Shown: positions 51,863 to 61,002 of the stretch, one piece after another
Position numbering within the stretch: the stretch's first letter is position 1
Layout: each line of letters begins with the position of its first letter
Assembly (NCBI RefSeq): GCF_018687455.1
Contig: NZ_CP061291.1
Span: 1,612,001 to 1,676,000, forward strand
Direction: 5' to 3'
Origin: Polynucleobacter sp. TSB-Sco08W16
Lineage (GTDB): Bacteria; Pseudomonadota; Gammaproteobacteria; Burkholderiales; Burkholderiaceae
Length of the DNA stretch: 64,000 nucleotides
Position numbers and translations under genes: made by a program
The notes under the pieces: generated by a model
What the model was told of the DNA's origin: nothing
Databases searched by the model: none
What the model saw: the letters and a program-made list of their open reading frames with translations, nothing else

Positions 51863-53389
51863 TTGCTTAAGCAGCAATCCTCTAAGAGTCTTTATGCAGT
51901 ACAAGTGCTGATCCTTTTTTCATTAGGCGCATTACTCGCTGGAGCTGCAGAACTGCCTTATGGCGGCTGGATTCAGATTCCTATTCTCAGTTTTATTTGG
52001 TGGCAACTAGATACTCAAAAATCTAAGTCCTTCAAAAACTTTTTTGCTCTTGGATTTGCTTTTGGGCTTGGCTACTTCGTAATCGGCTTGTGGTGGCTCT
52101 ATATCAGCTTGCATGATGTAGGCGGCATGAACTCGCTGCTTTCATGTGTCGCCGTATTTTTACTTTCAGCTTATGTAGCGCTCTATTTTTCTGTCGCAAC
52201 AGCATCAATACGTCTTTTTAAAAACACGAGCATGCTTGGATTATTTCTAGCGTCTAGTTGGGTAATAAGTGAGTATTTACGTGGCGAAATATTTACGGGT
52301 TTTCCATGGATGGGGCTTGCTGAGGCCCAAGTGAATGGGCCTTTTGCTGGTATTGCGCCTTATGTAGGCGGTCTAGGTTGCACATTTTTAACTGTCTATG
52401 TCTCCTGGCAAATCACTAGACTCAAAAATGCATTCTTGAATAGTGCTACATCAATAATCTTCATTGGCGCACTAACAATCATTTCAAGCCTATGGAGCTT
52501 TACCAAGCCAACTGGTGAACCCATTACCGTTGAATTAATTCAGGGAAATTTTGCTCAAAGCCTCATATTTAGACCTGAGGGTATATTGAAGCAAATTCAG
52601 TTCTATGATGCCTCAATATCGCAGTCACAGGCAGAGCTGGTAGTTGCTCCAGAGACTGCTTTTCCCTGGCCAGAACATAACTTACCTAGCGGTCTTATTG
52701 AGAACTTGCAAAGCCTATCCAATCGAACAGGCAATAACTTTCTCTTTGGAGTCATTGGTAGAGACGCTGATGCAACAAATGGTCGAGAGTATTCCAATCG
52801 TGCACTAGGCATCTCGCAGAATTCGTCAGCTTATCTCTATGATAAAAATCATTTGGTACCTTTTGGTGAATTTATTCCACCTGGTTTTCATTGGTTTATT
52901 AATGCCTTTAGCGTTCCCTTAAGCGACTTTGCAAGAGGCGGAAATGATCAAGCCAATTTCACTGTTCGAAGAAAAAATCAACCCTCGCTTCATGCAGCCA
53001 TCACTATTTGTTATGAAGATGTTTTTGGTGGTGAACTTGCCAGTCGAATTCGGCGCAATCCAGAATCTACTAATCTCTTGATTAACTTAACTAACTTGGC
53101 TTGGTTTGGTCAATCTCAAGCACCCGCTCAACAATTACGACTTTCACAATTGCGCTCCCTAGAAACCGGTCTGCCGGCTTTGCGTGCTACCAACACGGGC
53201 ATTACCTCGGTACTGGGATCCAATGGGAAGATATTGCAATCCCTGCCAGAATTCACCCAAGGAAGTTTGAACGCCCAAGTGCAGGCCTATTCTGGCAAAA
53301 CGCCTTATGTCCTCTGGGGAAATATCCCTATTTTGAGTATTTCCAGCCTCCTGCTGATCTGGGGCTTTATTCGTCATCGACGTTTTTAG
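51863..53389 (+). CDS. lnt: Apolipoprotein N-acyltransferase
   Basis: 508 aa inner-membrane enzyme that adds the third acyl chain to lipoproteins. About six to seven helices precede a nitrilase-fold periplasmic domain. Catalytic triad: E264 (VVAPETAFPWP), K328 (YDKNHLVPFGEF), C383 (TICYEDVFGG). The start codon is TTG at 51863, 9 bases after the corC stop, with AAGGA upstream; no ATG fits as well. It acts on lipoproteins such as the glycine-zipper one in this window. Confidence 0.95.
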   Translation: MLKQQSSKSLYAVQVLILFSLGALLAGAAELPYGGWIQIPILSFIWWQLDTQKSKSFKNFFALGFAFGLGYFVIGLWWLYISLHDVGGMNSLLSCVAVFLLSAYVALYFSVATASIRLFKNTSMLGLFLASSWVISEYLRGEIFTGFPWMGLAEAQVNGPFAGIAPYVGGLGCTFLTVYVSWQITRLKNAFLNSATSIIFIGALTIISSLWSFTKPTGEPITVELIQGNFAQSLIFRPEGILKQIQFYDASISQSQAELVVAPETAFPWPEHNLPSGLIENLQSLSNRTGNNFLFGVIGRDADATNGREYSNRALGISQNSSAYLYDKNHLVPFGEFIPPGFHWFINAFSVPLSDFARGGNDQANFTVRRKNQPSLHAAITICYEDVFGGELASRIRRNPESTNLLINLTNLAWFGQSQAPAQQLRLSQLRSLETGLPALRATNTGITSVLGSNGKILQSLPEFTQGSLNAQVQAYSGKTPYVLWGNIPILSISSLLLIWGFIRHRRF

Positions 53390-53448
53390 TCATTTTTGAC
53401 TCTGCAGCATCCTAGCCATGTAAAATCAATGGCTTAGCCAGGTTAATC

Positions 53449-54333
53449 ATGCTTACTTTTCAGCAAATCATTCTCAAACTTCAAGATTATTGGGACCAAC
53501 AAGGTTGTGCCCTATTGCAACCTATCGACCTCGAGGTTGGTGCTGGTACGTCTCATACCGCCACTTTCTTACGTGCCATCGGTCCAGAACCCTGGAAGGC
53601 GGCCTATGTTCAGCCATCTCGCCGACCAAAAGATGGTCGCTACGGTGAGAACCCCAATCGCTTGCAACACTACTATCAATATCAGGTAGTTCTCAAGCCT
53701 GCTCCAGAAAATATTCTTGAGCTCTACTTAGGCTCTCTTGCAGCACTTGGACTTGACCTCAAAGAAAATGATATTCGTTTTGTAGAAGACGATTGGGAAA
53801 ACCCAACGCTAGGCGCATGGGGATTGGGTTGGGAGGTTTGGCTCAACGGCATGGAAGTTACCCAATTCACTTACTTTCAGCAAGTAGGGGGCTTAGATTG
53901 CAAACCCGTCTTGGGTGAAATCACTTACGGTATTGAACGTTTGGCAATGTATATCCAAAACTGTTCAAACGTATATGACCTTGTTTGGGCTGAAGGAATT
54001 TCTTATGGTGACGTATATCACCAGAATGAAGTTGAGCAATCTTGCTACAACTTCGAACACTCCAACACTGACCTTCTGTTTGCCAACTTCAGCAACTATG
54101 AAAGCGAAGCAAAGCGCTTAATGGAAGTACCGTTGGCATTGCCTGCGTATGAGATGGTTCTCAAAGCTGCGCATACCTTTAACCTCTTGGATGCACGTGG
54201 CGCCATCTCAGTGACCGAGCGTGCTGCCTATATTGGCCGCATCCGAAACCTATCTCGCGCAGTTGCCCAAGCTTATTTCGAATCCCGAGAAAAACTCGGC
54301 TTCCCTATGTGTCAACGCCAAGCCAAAGTATGA
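53449..54333 (+). CDS. glyQ: Glycyl-tRNA synthetase alpha subunit
   Basis: 294 aa catalytic subunit of the bacterial alpha2beta2 GlyRS. TFQQIILKLQDYWDQQGCALLQPIDLEVGAGTSHTATFLRAIGPEPW, SRRPKDGRYGENPNRLQHYYQYQVVLKP and EVWLNGMEVTQFTYFQQVGG are the class II motifs. The stop overlaps the glyS ATG (ATGA), so the two subunits are made together. Confidence 0.98.
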   Translation: MLTFQQIILKLQDYWDQQGCALLQPIDLEVGAGTSHTATFLRAIGPEPWKAAYVQPSRRPKDGRYGENPNRLQHYYQYQVVLKPAPENILELYLGSLAALGLDLKENDIRFVEDDWENPTLGAWGLGWEVWLNGMEVTQFTYFQQVGGLDCKPVLGEITYGIERLAMYIQNCSNVYDLVWAEGISYGDVYHQNEVEQSCYNFEHSNTDLLFANFSNYESEAKRLMEVPLALPAYEMVLKAAHTFNLLDARGAISVTERAAYIGRIRNLSRAVAQAYFESREKLGFPMCQRQAKV

Positions 54334-56468
54334 GCACATCTAACTCCAACCCTCAATCAGCCAACTTATTGATTGAAGTATTCACTGAAGAATTACCGCC
54401 GAAGTCACTTCGTCGTTTGGGTGATGCCTTTAGTGAGGGTATTTTTAATGCTCTCAAAGCAGCTAATCTCACAACAGAATCATCTGCTGTTAATAGCTTT
54501 GCTACCCCCCGTCGTCTAGCAGTTCAGATTAGTAATGTACTCAGTCAAGCGCAAGACTATCCAGTGAGAGAAAAGTTACTGCCAACGAGTATTGCTTATG
54601 ACGCTGAGGGACAAGCAACGCCCCCCTTACTAAAAAAATTAGCAGCACTTGGCTATGGTGATATTGACCTTGCTACTTTGGAAAAATCAGGCGAAGGTAA
54701 GAATGAGGCGCTTTTTCTAAACGTCATTGCAAAAGGTGCAGCGCTCGAGCAAACCGCACAAACTGCACTTGAGCAAACGCTGAGCAAGCTACCAATCGCA
54801 AAAATGATGCACTACCAAGTGCTTCAAAAAGATGGCCAGTTAGTCGATGTCCAATTTGCACGTCCTGCGCATCGCATTATTGCCTTGCACGGAAATACGG
54901 TTCTCAAGATCAGCAGTCTTGGAATTCATGCTAATAAGCAAACCGAAGGGCATCGCTTCCTAGCGCCCGGGATACTTACTATTAGCGCAGCAGAGCAATA
55001 CGAGCATGATCTGCAAAATAAAGCAAAAATCATTCCTAGTTTTAGCAAGCGTCGCTCACAAATTGAAGCGGCTTTGTTGAAAGCGGCTGGGGACGATTTA
55101 GTCTTGATGCCAGGCAGCTTATTAGATGAAGTGACTGCTCTTGTTGAATGGCCAGCTATTTACGAGTGTCATTTTGATCAAGAGTTCTTAGAGGTTCCGC
55201 AAGAGTGCTTGATTCTGACAATGCAAACGAATCAGAAGTACTTTGCTTTGACTGATCAGCATGGCAAGTTACGCAATCGTTTCTTAATTGTTTCTAATAT
55301 TGAAACAGCTACACCACAGGCCATCATCTCTGGTAATGAACGCGTTATACGCCCTCGCCTTTCAGATGCTCGGTTTTTCTTCCAACAAGACCAAAAGCGT
55401 CCATTAGCTTCACGGGTTGCTGATCTTGGAAAAGTGGTTTATCACAATCAACTAGGCAACCAACTTGATCGCACTAAACGCGTTCAGGCGATTGCTAGCA
55501 GCATTGCTCAAAAACTCCATGCAGATGAAAAATTAGCCAGTCGTGCAGCAGAGATTGCTAAGACTGATTTGTTGACTGATATGGTTGGAGAGTTCCCAGA
55601 GCTTCAGGGCATCATGGGAAGTTATTACGCCAAGCACGATGGTGAAAATGCTGAAGTTGCAGCGGCTTGCAGTGAGCATTACATGCCACGCTTTGCTGGC
55701 GATACTCTCCCACAAACTCAAACTGGCACAATTCTGGCTCTCGCTGACAAGCTAGAGACTCTCGTTGGCATTTGGGGCGTAGGTTTGGCCCCTACAGGCG
55801 ATAAAGATCCCTACGCACTGCGTCGTCATGCACTTGGTATCTGTCGTCTACTTGCAGAAAAGAATCTTTCTTTAAGTTTGCCCGATTTAATCGAATTGGC
55901 ACGCGCACAATTTTCGCAAAATGAGGTTAAAGAGAAAGCCAAAGCAGCCGACATTTATGAATTCATCATTGATCGCCTTCGCGCTTATCTACGCGACCAG
56001 TCGGTGGCCGGTAAACCATTTACGAGTGCAGAAATTGAAGCTGTTCTCAGCCAATCACCAGCACAAATTAATGATTTAATTGAGCGTTTGACAGCTCTAC
56101 GTGAATTTAATGCGCTACCTCAAGCGGCACAACTAGCTGCAGCCAATAAACGCATCAGTAATATTCTCAAGAAGACGGCTACTGCTATCCCTGCTGCATG
56201 CTTAAAAAATCTTTTACAAATCCCAGCAGAAGTTGCCGTATACCAAGCCTTGGAAACAGTCAGCCCAGCACTAAATGCTGCTTATGAAAAGCGTCAATTT
56301 GTAGAGCTCCTAAAAGCACTCGTGACTCTGAGCGTTCCAATTGATCAATTCTTTGCAGATGTGATGGTGATGGACCCTAATCCTGAGCTGCGCGATAACC
56401 GCTTGGCACTTCTGCAACAACTTCACCAGAAAATGAATCTCGTTGCCGATCTCGGCAAATTAGCATGA
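54330..56468 (+). CDS. glyS: Glycyl-tRNA synthetase beta subunit
   Basis: 712 aa from ATG 54330, which overlaps the glyQ stop; a frame from 54309 would lie inside glyQ and is not favoured. NLLIEVFTEELPPKSLRRLGDAF at the start and DLLTDMVGEFPELQGIMGSYYA with GDKDPYALRRHALGICRLL at ~470-520 identify it. The C-terminal domain recognises the tRNA anticodon. It overlaps gmhB by 4 bases (ATGA). Confidence 0.98.
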   Translation: MSTSNSNPQSANLLIEVFTEELPPKSLRRLGDAFSEGIFNALKAANLTTESSAVNSFATPRRLAVQISNVLSQAQDYPVREKLLPTSIAYDAEGQATPPLLKKLAALGYGDIDLATLEKSGEGKNEALFLNVIAKGAALEQTAQTALEQTLSKLPIAKMMHYQVLQKDGQLVDVQFARPAHRIIALHGNTVLKISSLGIHANKQTEGHRFLAPGILTISAAEQYEHDLQNKAKIIPSFSKRRSQIEAALLKAAGDDLVLMPGSLLDEVTALVEWPAIYECHFDQEFLEVPQECLILTMQTNQKYFALTDQHGKLRNRFLIVSNIETATPQAIISGNERVIRPRLSDARFFFQQDQKRPLASRVADLGKVVYHNQLGNQLDRTKRVQAIASSIAQKLHADEKLASRAAEIAKTDLLTDMVGEFPELQGIMGSYYAKHDGENAEVAAACSEHYMPRFAGDTLPQTQTGTILALADKLETLVGIWGVGLAPTGDKDPYALRRHALGICRLLAEKNLSLSLPDLIELARAQFSQNEVKEKAKAADIYEFIIDRLRAYLRDQSVAGKPFTSAEIEAVLSQSPAQINDLIERLTALREFNALPQAAQLAAANKRISNILKKTATAIPAACLKNLLQIPAEVAVYQALETVSPALNAAYEKRQFVELLKALVTLSVPIDQFFADVMVMDPNPELRDNRLALLQQLHQKMNLVADLGKLA

Positions 56469-57037
56469 GCACTAGCTCTTCTAAGCTCATTATTCTCGAT
56501 CGTGATGGCGTGATCAATGAAGATCGCGATGATTACGTTAAATCCGTAGATGAGTGGGTGCCGCTTCCTGGAAGCCTTGAAGCGATCGCACTACTGAATC
56601 AAGCTGGCTATCAGATTGCGATTGCCACCAACCAGTCTGGCTTAGCTAGAGGTTACTTTGCAATGAGTGATCTGCATGCAATGCACAGCAAGATGGAAAA
56701 GTTACTCCAGCCCCTAGGCGGCAATATCGACAGCATTTTCTTTTGTCCGCACACCGATGCTAGTGCATGCGATTGCCGCAAACCAGCGCCTGGACTTATG
56801 AAAGAAATCGCCCTGCGTTACAAAAAGACGAACCGTGCCCAACCGTTATTGGGTGTGCCGATTGTTGGTGATTCATTACGAGATCTACAAGCTGGGATAG
56901 CTCTAGGTGCATCACCTCATTTAGTGCTGACCGGCAAAGGCCCAAAAACTCTAGCTAAAGGTGGGCTACCAGAGGGCACACAAATTCATGCAGATCTGAT
57001 GGCTTTTGCAACTACACTGCTAGAAAACCAAGCTTAG
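56465..57037 (+). CDS. gmhB: D-glycero-beta-D-manno-heptose 1,7-bisphosphate 7-phosphatase
   Basis: 190 aa HAD-superfamily phosphatase in ADP-heptose synthesis for LPS core. Nucleophile motif ILDRDGVINEDRDDYVKS (DxD), ATNQSGLARGYF, the zinc-binding FCPHTDASACDCRKPAPGL loop and IVGDSLRDLQAG. Supplies substrate used by WaaF (22760). Translationally coupled to glyS and 7 bases before plsC. Confidence 0.93.
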   Translation: MSTSSSKLIILDRDGVINEDRDDYVKSVDEWVPLPGSLEAIALLNQAGYQIAIATNQSGLARGYFAMSDLHAMHSKMEKLLQPLGGNIDSIFFCPHTDASACDCRKPAPGLMKEIALRYKKTNRAQPLLGVPIVGDSLRDLQAGIALGASPHLVLTGKGPKTLAKGGLPEGTQIHADLMAFATTLLENQA

Positions 57038-57044
57038 GATATTC

Positions 57045-57779
57045 ATGGTCTTCATTCGCTCCGCCCTATTCGCACTTTTCTTACTGGTATTTACGCCAAT
57101 TTGGTCAGTGCTATGCATACTGGTATTTCCTTTTTTGAGTCCAGAAAATCGCTATAGCTTTATCGGCTTGTGGAACAAAATTGTGATTTGGCTGCTATGG
57201 CATCTCTGCGATATACATTATGAAATTCGTGGCATGGAGCATATGCGCGCAGTTTTGAATGAGCCCGTCATTATTTTAAGTAAACATCAATCCGCCTATG
57301 AAACGATTGCTTACATAGCGCTGTTGCCAAAGCAGCTCTGCTTTGTCTTCAAGCGTGAATTACTTTGGATTCCTTTCTTTGGCTGGGCTTTGGCTTTACT
57401 CAAAATGATTCATATCAATCGTGCCAATAAACAAACAGCGGCTCTATCTGTAGCAAGCCAAGGGCGTAAGCGTTTAAGCGAGGGTAAATGGATCATGCTC
57501 TTTCCAGAGGGTACTCGCACTCCACGAGGTTCTACAAAGCCATATCGCAAAGGTGGAGCACGCTTAGCTAGTGCCACTGGAGCATTAGTCATTCCCATCG
57601 CCCATAATGCTGGTACTTGCTGGCCAAAAAATAGTTTTTTGAAGCAGCCTGGTACCGTGATTTTTTCAATCGGGCCAGTAATTACTTCAGAGGGTAAATC
57701 AGGGGAAGAACTTCAACAAGAAGTAGAAGGTTGGATTGAAGCAGAAATGCGCATAATTGACCCAAGCGCTTATAACTAA
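57045..57779 (+). CDS. plsC: 1-acyl-sn-glycerol-3-phosphate acyltransferase (PlsC type)
   Basis: 244 aa membrane enzyme making phosphatidic acid. Two hydrophobic N-terminal helices precede the acyltransferase block. The catalytic motif is SKHQSAYETI, so HX4E is seen in place of the classical HX4D. LFPEGTRTPRGS (~150) is the second motif and RLASATGALVIPIAHN follows. Convergent with rsmA (6-bp gap). The HX4E form is seen in related proteins and is probably active. Confidence 0.88.
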   Translation: MVFIRSALFALFLLVFTPIWSVLCILVFPFLSPENRYSFIGLWNKIVIWLLWHLCDIHYEIRGMEHMRAVLNEPVIILSKHQSAYETIAYIALLPKQLCFVFKRELLWIPFFGWALALLKMIHINRANKQTAALSVASQGRKRLSEGKWIMLFPEGTRTPRGSTKPYRKGGARLASATGALVIPIAHNAGTCWPKNSFLKQPGTVIFSIGPVITSEGKSGEELQQEVEGWIEAEMRIIDPSAYN

Positions 57780-57785
57780 CTGCTT

Positions 57786-58562
57786 TTAGGGGGCTAAAAC
57801 CTTAGCCCACTCGATATACCGATCTACTGAGATATCTTGAGCTCTCGCCTTAAGCTCTATCTCTGAAAGCTTGAGTCTCTCAGAAAAGCTTTGCAAATTA
57901 GTGCGGAGCATTTTCCTTCTCTGCGAAAAAGCGGCTGCAACTACCTGTTCTAATGCATTCCATTGCGACTGACTTAAATTGAAATCTCTTCTTGGAATCA
58001 TTCGCACCACTGCAGAGTTGACCTTTGGGGCTGGATCAAATGCTTCTGGAGGGACCTCGAGAACAAGCTCCATATCATAGCGGGCCTGCAACATCACTGA
58101 TAGCCTACTGAAATCGGAGCTCCCAGCCAAAGCGACCATTCGCTCTACAACTTCAGCCTGCAACATGAAGACCTGCTCATCAATGTGAGCCGCAGCCGAT
58201 ACTAAATGAAAAAGTAAGGGAGATGAAATGTTGTAAGGCAAATTACCCACAACCTTACAAAGACCTGTTTTACTTGAACGCTTCTGCGCCCACTCATCAA
58301 AATTAAATTTGAGAGCATCACCCTCAATCACAGTTAATCCCTTAAGATTTTCCTGATTCCAATACGCCACTAAATCTCGATCAATCTCCAGAAGATCTAA
58401 TTGATCAAGGTTGCTCAGTAGTGGTCTAGTTAAGGCGCCAAGTCCTGGACCGATCTCAATTACATGCATATCGGGGCTAGGATTAATGAGGGCTACTATT
58501 GAATAAATAACGCCTTGGTCTTGAAGAAAATTTTGGCCAAATCGTTTGCGTGCACGATGCAT
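57786..58562 (-). CDS. rsmA: 16S rRNA dimethyladenosine transferase RsmA (KsgA)
   Basis: 258 aa SAM-dependent enzyme dimethylating A1518/A1519 of 16S rRNA. HRARKRFGQNFLQD start; SAM site MHVIEIGPGLGALTRPLL, ESDRD-like LLEIDRDLVAYW, and catalytic NLPYNISSPLLFHL. Last gene of lptD-surA-pdxA-rsmA, 3 bases after pdxA. Confidence 0.96.
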   Translation of the reverse strand: MHRARKRFGQNFLQDQGVIYSIVALINPSPDMHVIEIGPGLGALTRPLLSNLDQLDLLEIDRDLVAYWNQENLKGLTVIEGDALKFNFDEWAQKRSSKTGLCKVVGNLPYNISSPLLFHLVSAAAHIDEQVFMLQAEVVERMVALAGSSDFSRLSVMLQARYDMELVLEVPPEAFDPAPKVNSAVVRMIPRRDFNLSQSQWNALEQVVAAAFSQRRKMLRTNLQSFSERLKLSEIELKARAQDISVDRYIEWAKVLAP

Positions 58563-58565
58563 AGA

Positions 58566-59582
58566 TTAGCGATTCTCTTTTTGATTAAGTGCCAACTGAT
58601 AAGCTAAACGGAGAGCCTCCAGCATACTGCCCGAGTCTGCAAGGCCTTTACCAGCAATATCAAGAGCAGTTCCATGATCTACAGAAGTGCGGATAATTGG
58701 CAACCCTAGAGTAACGTTGACGCCACCTCCAAAACTGACGAATTTAAAAGGCGCTAGCCCTTGATCGTGATACATCGCAACAAAGGCATCCACATCCTCT
58801 AAGGCAGCAGGATCAAACATGGTGTCACCAGGATAGGGACCAGACACATTAATGCCGAGGTTTTTAGCGGCTTCGATTGCAGGGGTAATGATTTCAATCT
58901 CTTCATGACCTAAGTAGCCAGACTCGCCGGCATGAGGATTTAATCCTGCAACACGAATCACTGGATTAATGATGCCAAACTTTGTATGCAAATCATGTTG
59001 CACTATTTGAATGGTTTCCAATACAAGCTCTTTGCTTAGAGCTGACGAAACTGTTTGTAGTGGCAAATGCGTTGTCACAAGTGCAACCCTCAAATCTCTT
59101 GACGTCTTAAGACCTAAAAAACCTTTGGCTAGCGTTGCACAAAGCATCATCACCACATGATGAGTCTTGCAGCGCTGCGCCAAATATTCTGTATGTCCTG
59201 TAAATGGTGTGCCTGCCAAATTAATAACACTTTTTTGAATCGGCGCCGTGACCATAGCATCAAACTGCCCCTGCAAACACCCATCGATAGCTTGATTCAA
59301 GGTTTCAATGACATAGTGAGCATTTTGAGTATTCAATACCCCCAGACTTACGGGGGCCTCTAAAGCAATATCTCGAATGATTAAGCGATCTATGGAGCTG
59401 AATTGATTCTGACCTGCCACAGCTAATAAATTGGCATTGCCCAATAAAGTAATTTTTGCATTGGGGCACTCTTCCAAGAAAGATTGGGCTGCACTTACTG
59501 AAATCTCAGGCCCTATACCAGCAGGCTCACCTGCAGTAACTGCGATATTAACGCGGGGCGCTTGTTGCTGCATCATCTGCAT
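58566..59582 (-). CDS. pdxA: 4-hydroxythreonine-4-phosphate dehydrogenase PdxA
   Basis: 338 aa NAD-dependent enzyme of pyridoxal phosphate synthesis. VNIAVTAGEPAGIGPEIS start; metal ligands in TPFTGHTEYLAQRC, AGLNPHAGESGYLG and MYHDQGLAPFKFV. The annotated start MQMMQQQ overlaps surA by 35 bases; ATG codons at 59576 and 59573 are alternatives. Coupled to surA upstream. Confidence 0.94.
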   Translation of the reverse strand: MQMMQQQAPRVNIAVTAGEPAGIGPEISVSAAQSFLEECPNAKITLLGNANLLAVAGQNQFSSIDRLIIRDIALEAPVSLGVLNTQNAHYVIETLNQAIDGCLQGQFDAMVTAPIQKSVINLAGTPFTGHTEYLAQRCKTHHVVMMLCATLAKGFLGLKTSRDLRVALVTTHLPLQTVSSALSKELVLETIQIVQHDLHTKFGIINPVIRVAGLNPHAGESGYLGHEEIEIITPAIEAAKNLGINVSGPYPGDTMFDPAALEDVDAFVAMYHDQGLAPFKFVSFGGGVNVTLGLPIIRTSVDHGTALDIAGKGLADSGSMLEALRLAYQLALNQKENR

Positions 59583-61002
59583 TCAAGATCTTTACCGTTG
59601 CCGTGTCTCTTAACTCTCTCAGCCAATCTTGATAAGCTTGCTCAAACTTTTTCTCACGAATAGCAGCTTTGGCAAACTGGCGCTGCTTTTCAACGGTGAG
59701 CTGCGCTTCACGTCGCTCTAACACTTGAATCAAATGCCAGCCGAATTCAGTTTTTACCGGATTGCTTACTTCACCAATTTGCAGACGATTCATTGCTTGT
59801 TCAAATTCTGGAACCAAATCTCCAGGCCCCATCCACCCAAGGTTTCCACCATTGGATGCAGAGCCATCTTCTGAATATTTTTTTGCTAGCTCACCAAAAT
59901 CAGCAGTCTTAGCTCTAACTTGATCGCGATAGCCTGCAAGACGCCGCTCTGCATCTTGATCAGTTAGGCCAGCACGGTTTCGCAAAAGGATATGACGCGC
60001 TAAGGTTTGGGTAATCATAATATTTTGGGGAATATTAGACACTGCTTCCTGCGGAGTAGATGATGTTTGTTGACTAGAACTAGAGACTACCGCACGACGA
60101 TCCAAAACCTTTAGTACGTGAAAGCCCGCAGGGCTTTTTACTACAGCATTAGCAACTTGACCACTGCCAGTATTGCGAATTGCTTCATAAAATAATTGGG
60201 GAAGTCTTTCAGGAGTGCGATATCCCAGCTCTTGAAACTTAATTTTTGGATTATCTTTGGCAGCCATTGCACCAAGCTGTAGAAAGTCAGCATCCCCTCT
60301 TGCTTCACGCAGCAACTTATCCGCTTGTTTTTTGGCCTCTGCTTGAGAACTCACTCCAGCATCGGCAGGAATAAAAATCTGAGCCACATCAATTTCCTCT
60401 AACTCCCCCTTAGCTGCTGGCGCAGACCGAGGAGCACCGCCCCCACTCGTGGCTCTGGTTCTCTCAGCGATGAAGTTATCGACCTCAGCATCCGAGATCT
60501 TAATCTTACCTTCGACCTCGCGCTCGCGATATCGAGAAAGTATGATGTCGTCTCGCAACAGTTGCTTATATCGGTCGAAAGTACTTCCAGAAGCAATCAC
60601 TTTTTCCTTAAATTCTGCATAACTAAGCTTATTCTTTGCAGCAATATCAGCAATAATCTTATCGAGCTCTTTATTGGAAACAATCACTCCTTCTTGTTCC
60701 GCGTTTTGCAATTGAATTTTTTCAATAATGAGTCGCTCCAGAATGGCCTTACGTAAGGAGCCATCGTCAGGCAGTTTTGCACCTTGTTTTTTGAGGGCTG
60801 CAATTCTGTCGTCAATATCTTTACGAGTGACATACCCAGTATTTACAACAGCAGCTACGCCATCAATATTGCGAATCTTGCTATCAGATGTTGTATTTGC
60901 TTTTGGTACGTCTTGAGCGCTTGCAAATGCAGTCAGCAAAAATGTCCCGCAAATAAACAGAGATTGAATTATTTTTCTTAATCGAGCACTACAAAGCATC
61001 AT
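59548..61002 (-). CDS. surA: Periplasmic chaperone/peptidyl-prolyl isomerase SurA
   Basis: 484 aa. Signal peptide (SLFICGTFLLTAFASAQ). SurA N-terminal domain from ~45 (NIDGVAAVVNTGYVTRKDIDDRIAALKKQG), then two parvulin PPIase domains: ~215-310 (LEEIDVAQIFIPADAG...SPAGFHVLKVLDRR) and ~330-440 (ITQTLARHILLRNRAGLTDQDA...SDDGSASNGGNLGWMGPGDLVPEFEQAM-like, ending EFGWHLIQVLERR). It escorts outer-membrane proteins such as LptD, encoded immediately upstream with a 4-base overlap. The longer linker with SSSQQTSSTPQEA is low-complexity. Confidence 0.95.
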   Translation of the reverse strand: MMLCSARLRKIIQSLFICGTFLLTAFASAQDVPKANTTSDSKIRNIDGVAAVVNTGYVTRKDIDDRIAALKKQGAKLPDDGSLRKAILERLIIEKIQLQNAEQEGVIVSNKELDKIIADIAAKNKLSYAEFKEKVIASGSTFDRYKQLLRDDIILSRYREREVEGKIKISDAEVDNFIAERTRATSGGGAPRSAPAAKGELEEIDVAQIFIPADAGVSSQAEAKKQADKLLREARGDADFLQLGAMAAKDNPKIKFQELGYRTPERLPQLFYEAIRNTGSGQVANAVVKSPAGFHVLKVLDRRAVVSSSSQQTSSTPQEAVSNIPQNIMITQTLARHILLRNRAGLTDQDAERRLAGYRDQVRAKTADFGELAKKYSEDGSASNGGNLGWMGPGDLVPEFEQAMNRLQIGEVSNPVKTEFGWHLIQVLERREAQLTVEKQRQFAKAAIREKKFEQAYQDWLRELRDTATVKILNADDAATSAPR